The position numbers were made by a program, and so were the translations under genes. Below the pieces are notes generated by a model. That model was not told the origin of the DNA, did not search any database, and was given only the letters and a program-made list of their open reading frames with translations. From Methylobacterium sp. WSM2598 (GTDB lineage: Bacteria > Pseudomonadota > Alphaproteobacteria > Rhizobiales > Beijerinckiaceae): a stretch of 64,000 nucleotides of DNA. Positions 60,445-64,000 of the stretch are shown here, one piece after another (position 1 is the stretch's first letter; each line of letters opens with the position of its first letter). The DNA is taken from assembly GCF_000379105.1 (NCBI RefSeq), contig NZ_KB900609.1:2080826-2144825 (forward strand), in the 5' to 3' direction.

Positions 60445-60611
60445 ATTGCTGTTCCTCCGGTGCTTCGGTCGCCGAATCGGCAACGCGGAAGAGGAAATCT
60501 ATTTCCGGGGTCCGGTGGAGTGCGTGCTCGAACCCTCGCCTTCGGCTCGGGGGCGGTGAACCACGCCCGCTCCGTGCTTCGCACGTCGCCCCTCGTTCCC
60601 CGCCGTCCCCG

Positions 60612-61362
60612 GAAGGGGCTGAACGTCTGGGCCTCGTGCCGTTCATGCCCACAAACCAGCCCGGCCCCGAGCGCGAGGACGATCGGCGGATCATCCCCGG
60701 CATCCTGCACGTGCTCACCTCCGGCTGCCGCTGGCGCGACGGCCCGGCCGCGGATGGACATCGCACCACGGTCTACAACCGATTCAACACATGGTCGCGG
60801 CGCGGTTTCTGGACGGCGATGCTGACCGCCCTGGCTAGGGCCGGGTGGGTCGGTGAGGCGGCTGCTATCGACGCGACTTACGTCAAGGCGCACCGCTCGG
60901 CGCAGGGCGGCAAAGGGGGGCGACAGCGCAGGCGATCGGCGCGTCGCGCGGCGGAAAGACGACCAAGATCCACGCCCTCGTCGACGTGCTCGGCCGCCCT
61001 GGCGTCCTCCTGCTGACGCCGGGCAACACCAGCGCCGTGCGCACCGCCCCGGCGGTGCTGGCCGAGGCCCCAGGCCCCATCCAGCGCCTGATTGCCGACA
61101 AGGGCTACGACGCCGACTGGCTGCGGGCTGATCTGCGGGAGAAGGGCATCACCCCCGTCATCCCCGGCACCCGCGCCCGCAAGCGCCGGCTGCGCCACGA
61201 CAAGCGCCGCGACCGGGAACGCTGGCGCATCGAGGCTGCCTTTTGCCGTCTCAAGGACGTCCGCCGGATCGCCACCCGCTCCGACAAGCTGGCTCGCAAC
61301 TACGCTTCCGCTCTCGCCCTCGCCGCCGTGATCGCGTTCTGGTGCTGATTGAGTCCTGACCC
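60612..61362 (+). mobile_element. Truncated, frameshifted IS5-family element
   Basis: Transposase residues start in mid-sequence (VPFMPTNQPGPEREDDRRII, then SGCRWRDGPAADGHRTTVYN). They continue to IDATYVKAHRSAQGGKGG (first D), shift frame near 60940, and then read LVDVLGRPGVLLLTPGNTSA, LIADKGYDADWLRADLREKG and RRDRERWRIEAAFCRLKDVR. The right end is near GAGTCCTGACCC (61350-61361). No matching left end was found, so about the first 40 codons and the left terminus are missing. Confidence 0.8.
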
Positions 61363-61696
61363 TAAGCCCGCGCGACCCGTTGACTAACATTTGGAAATAC
61401 TGGATGTGTCACGCCTACACACAGACCAGGGCATGTGGGAGCAAGCTGTTTCGTGGTGTAATCAATCTATATCGGATGGCCCCTACTGGATAACGTATCT
61501 TGATCTTGCTGCAGCGCGTGCTTGGCTCGACAGAAAACATGATGCCCAGGAGGCGGTCAAACAACTTGTCCGTCTTATGCCAGGATACACAGTCCAGAAA
61601 TGGGCCAAGGCTGATTGGTCGCGCAATCCGATCTTCCTGGAGGAGTATCGGCGCACCGTTGAAGGGCTCCGTAAGGCCGGGCTTCCGGAAAACTAA
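61363..61696 (+). pseudogene. 3' remnant of a third cyclase/TPR gene
   Basis: Starting immediately after the IS5 end, LSPRDPL and WMCHAYTQ (one frame) and then GMWEQAVSWCNQSISDGPYW, LMPGYTVQKWAKADWSRNPI and FLEEYRRTVEGLRKAGLPEN (another) match the last 110 residues of the cyclases at 11106 and 13511. A frameshift lies near 61425. The cyclase and TolB parts are gone. Confidence 0.85.
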
Positions 61697-62177
61697 GATG
61701 CACCTCGGCGGACGGCGGTCGGGGCGGTGCGCGATTTCGGAGAGGGTCCTCCCTCACGCACCACTGCCCGGCGGCAGCCGAGCGACAGCCTGCGTTGCTG
61801 GCCATGGTGCGCAGCCAGCAGTCCGAGGAACTCATCCGGCATCCGGTTGATGGCTTCGCCATCTCCCATTTCGGCCATGCGGATGTCGGCTTCGCTCAGG
61901 CGCCGCGCGGGCTTGGGATACGACATCCGACGGATTGCTTCGCAATGCGGATGTCGGCTTCGCTCAGGCGCCGCGCGGGCTCGTGATCCGGGATCCGCTT
62001 CGATCAAGCCGATCCCGTATGACAGAGGCCCTCCACGCCCGCCGCCCGCTCGTCGCTTTCAGGCTGCCGCTCTTAAATTCAGTAAAATAGGCTGTTGAGG
62101 GCCCGCGCCCCGCGGATTTGAACCGTAGAACGGGCCTCGAGCAGCCAAGCTCTGGTCCAAACGAGAACCATGAACTG
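61697..62177. other. Intergenic with a short tandem repeat
   Basis: No gene is seen. A 37-base sequence (starting ATGCGGATGTCGGCTTCGCT) occurs at 61877-61913 and again, identical, at 61945-61981 with a 68-base period. Shorter related pieces lie at about 61840. Confidence 0.6.
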
Positions 62178-63578
62178 CTACAAGGATTTCTTGCTCCACC
62201 TGAATGCGTTCAGCGAACCGGTCAGCGGCGGCTTACGGGTTGCGTCGTCGAGAGGTCCGCCTGCCCCGTCCGAGGGCGTGCGCGTCGGTCGACGCATCAC
62301 GCGCGTGCGGAATACGAGGACGAGCAATGCCGCCGCAGAGACCACCGCGAGCGGCAGCGACACCTGCCAGCGCTCCCGCGCATGGGCGCGGGCCAGAAGG
62401 TGGTCCTGAACGAAGCGCTCGCCGCGAGCCATCTCGTTGTAGGTCTGCTGGTAGGACGCAATGCGCCGAACCTCATCGTCTGTCAGGCCCGCCCCGCGCC
62501 AGCGCGATTGCCTCTCCTGGTTGGAGAGGGCCTCGACCTCGGCGCGATACCGCCGCTCCATCGCAGCCGCTTCGGCGTAGCGAGCCGCCTCGGCATCGTC
62601 CATGAAGCGCTCAGGCCGCAAGCCAATCCGGTTCAGGGCCGCGAGCAGCGGCTGATCGGCCCCGGGCCTGATGAAGGACCAGAGACTGCCCGCGAGCATG
62701 AGTGAGAGCAGTCCGATCGATGATGCCTGGCGTGCACGAGCGCGCCTCTGCGTCGTCTCGTTTGGGTCACCGATCCACAAAAAGCGCGCCAATGCGGCGA
62801 GACCGAGAGCGGCGAACAGCGTGAGGACCACGCACGCGCCAGTCGGAAGGTCGAATGCCAGCGAGCTCGCGAAGCCACCCAGTGAGGCCGTCAGACCAAC
62901 GCACCAGCCAATGAGGAGCGCCAAGCCGATTCTGTCGGCGGCGAACAACGTCCCGGTGACGGCCGGGATGATGAGGAACGAGAACACGAGCAGGACGCCC
63001 GCGACGGCGACGGAGCTGGTCACGATCGCGCCGAACGAGGCGTAGAAGACGAAATCCCACAGGACGCCACGGGCGCCGGTGAGTCGGTTCTCCGAAGCGT
63101 CGAGCAGCGGGCGCCGGGCGGCCCAGTGCAGCAATGCGACGGCCGAATAGAGCGGGACGATCTTCGCGAGCTGCTCCGGTCGCGCGTCGAGCAGGGTCCC
63201 GACGAGCATCCTCTTGACGTGTTCCGCCCCCTGCGGCGCGCGATCGATGACGAGCACCGTGGCCGCACTGGCGGCGACGTAGAGGACACCGACGAGCGCC
63301 TCTTGGCTCACCGCCCAGGACACCGAACGGCTCGCGGTCAGGGCCACCGCGCCGGAGAACGCGAACAGCATCGCGTATGCGAACGCGGCCAGATCGCTCG
63401 GCGCGTGGCCGAGGGCCACGGCGAGCGTGGCCCCCAGCGCGGAGAGCTGCGCGAGCGCGAGATCCGCGAACACGACCCTTCGGCGCAGAACGTGGAGGCC
63501 CAAGTAAGTGTGGACCCCGATGAAGATCGCCGTCACGGCGAGGGGCACCGCGAGCAGGGCGGCGAGATCGGCGATCAA
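62178..63578 (-). CDS. Metal ABC transporter permease (ZnuB/TroC type) with C-terminal extension
   Basis: This 466-residue protein probably starts at the TTG at 63578, overlapping the binding-protein stop by four bases. Residues about 1-290 are the ABC-3 permease with eight or nine helices: IGVHTYLGLHVLRRRVVFAD, LALAQLSALGATLAV, VLLVFSFLIIPAVTGTLFA. Normal members end near residue 280-300. Here an extra 170 residues follow, with a helix (SSIGLLSLMLAGSLWSF), a charged helical segment (RYAEAAAMERRYRAEVEALS) and a final membrane helix (VSLPLAVVSAAALLVLVF). With its partner it imports zinc or manganese; the ATPase gene is not in the window downstream. Confidence 0.8.
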   Translation of the reverse strand: MIADLAALLAVPLAVTAIFIGVHTYLGLHVLRRRVVFADLALAQLSALGATLAVALGHAPSDLAAFAYAMLFAFSGAVALTASRSVSWAVSQEALVGVLYVAASAATVLVIDRAPQGAEHVKRMLVGTLLDARPEQLAKIVPLYSAVALLHWAARRPLLDASENRLTGARGVLWDFVFYASFGAIVTSSVAVAGVLLVFSFLIIPAVTGTLFAADRIGLALLIGWCVGLTASLGGFASSLAFDLPTGACVVLTLFAALGLAALARFLWIGDPNETTQRRARARQASSIGLLSLMLAGSLWSFIRPGADQPLLAALNRIGLRPERFMDDAEAARYAEAAAMERRYRAEVEALSNQERQSRWRGAGLTDDEVRRIASYQQTYNEMARGERFVQDHLLARAHARERWQVSLPLAVVSAAALLVLVFRTRVMRRPTRTPSDGAGGPLDDATRKPPLTGSLNAFRWSKKSL

Positions 63579-64000
63579 CGCCCACCCGCCTCGAACGCGT
63601 CGTGGAGCGCGTCGACATCGACCTCGAACAACCCAAGGTAGTCGCTGGTCCCCGATAGCTCGCCGACCGACCCGGCGAGCACAACCACCCGGGCACCGGT
63701 TCGGGCCGCCACGGCCTCGGCCGGCCCGCGCGGCGCGTTCGGCTTCGCGAGCACGACGCGCACGCCCTGCTCGCGCATCAGCCCGGCAACTCGGGCGAGT
63801 TGGGCCGGGCTCGGTGCGATCCCCTCCTTCGGCTCCACGACGGCAACCACGTTGAGGCGGAAGCGGCGGGCGAAGTAGGGCCAGTCGTTGTGATAGGCGA
63901 CGACCGGTGCGCCCGCGTAGGGCGCCAGTCGGGCCTGCCACGACGCGAGCCGCCGGGCGAGGCCGGCGAGAAAGCGCCCGCGGTTCTCGGCGACCAGGGC
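63575..64000 (-). CDS. Metal ABC transporter binding protein, partial (ZnuA/TroA type)
   Basis: The gene runs off the window edge, so only the C-terminal 141 residues are visible. APVVAYHNDWPYFARRFRLN carries a histidine typical of the metal site, and VVAVVEPKEGIAPSPAQLAR with VRVVLAKPNAPRGPAEAVAA form the second lobe of cluster A-I binding proteins. The stop is coupled to the permease start. Confidence 0.8.
   Translation of the reverse strand, partial: ALVAENRGRFLAGLARRLASWQARLAPYAGAPVVAYHNDWPYFARRFRLNVVAVVEPKEGIAPSPAQLARVAGLMREQGVRVVLAKPNAPRGPAEAVAARTGARVVVLAGSVGELSGTSDYLGLFEVDVDALHDAFEAGGR

Noticed and set aside
61877..61981. CRISPR array
   Set aside because: Only two exact copies, with no further spaced units and no cas genes.

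Overview
The window is GC-rich DNA with a strong G/C third-position bias. It probably comes from an alphaproteobacterium, and Methylobacterium or a close relative is my best guess. The guess rests on the Hsp20 plus small-protein pair, the DUF6494-like gene, repeated TolB/TPR class III cyclases, HWE-type kinase remains and many response regulators. No ribosomal or housekeeping locus is present, so the taxon is an inference. The mixture of intact metabolic or signalling genes with truncated genes, three or four insertion sequences and dispersed repeats suggests a genomic island, a plastic chromosomal region or a large plasmid.

Region by region: 0-4.1 kb is an accessory segment with a repeat-bearing membrane protein, a small HTH protein, and a restriction-like cassette (SRA-HNH nuclease with a stop at codon 3, overlapped by a GIY-YIG-like gene). 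4.3-10.3 kb holds an orphan amino-acid-type binding protein, a cupin, and a GntR-controlled unit (PcaB-like lyase plus DctA transporter) with two matching operators. 11.1-15.5 kb has two paralogous adenylate cyclases with TolB-like and TPR output domains, followed by a collapsed relic of the restriction cassette. 16.2-29.3 kb holds a hybrid kinase, an alpha/beta hydrolase, an Rmf/CrpP-like protein, Hsp20, a LuxR-type regulator, a TonB receptor, a chemoreceptor with a stop-interrupted partner gene, and a Nudix hydrolase. 29.5-35.0 kb is an ArsR-led cluster (flavin monooxygenase and two MFS pumps), the second pump being split by an intact IS3-type element. 35.2-38.9 kb has a second hydrolase, a tricarballylate dehydrogenase and broken MFS and DsbA-like genes.

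39.1-49.1 kb is the most coherent block. It has a haem-type CXXCH sensor, a hybrid kinase and a single-domain receiver. Next comes an opposed HisKA-REC-cyclase gene, and then a GAF-GAF kinase with a receiver and a REC-cyclase. It looks like a set of phosphorelays that end in cyclic-nucleotide synthesis. 49.1-53.9 kb has a DsbA-family oxidoreductase, an IS5-type element, a CadC-like regulator sharing the TolB/TPR output, and a cupin. 54.0-56.6 kb repeats the segment at 36 kb (including a truncated tRNA-Arg) and carries a PQQ sugar dehydrogenase with its dihaem cytochrome c. 56.9-61.7 kb is dominated by an IS21 element, a truncated IS5 element and the tail of a third cyclase. The window ends in a metal ABC transporter (permease and partial binding protein).

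Themes that run across the window are in-frame TAG codons in three otherwise convincing genes, four orphan 3' ends of serine recombinase genes, and pairs of duplicated segments in different stages of decay.
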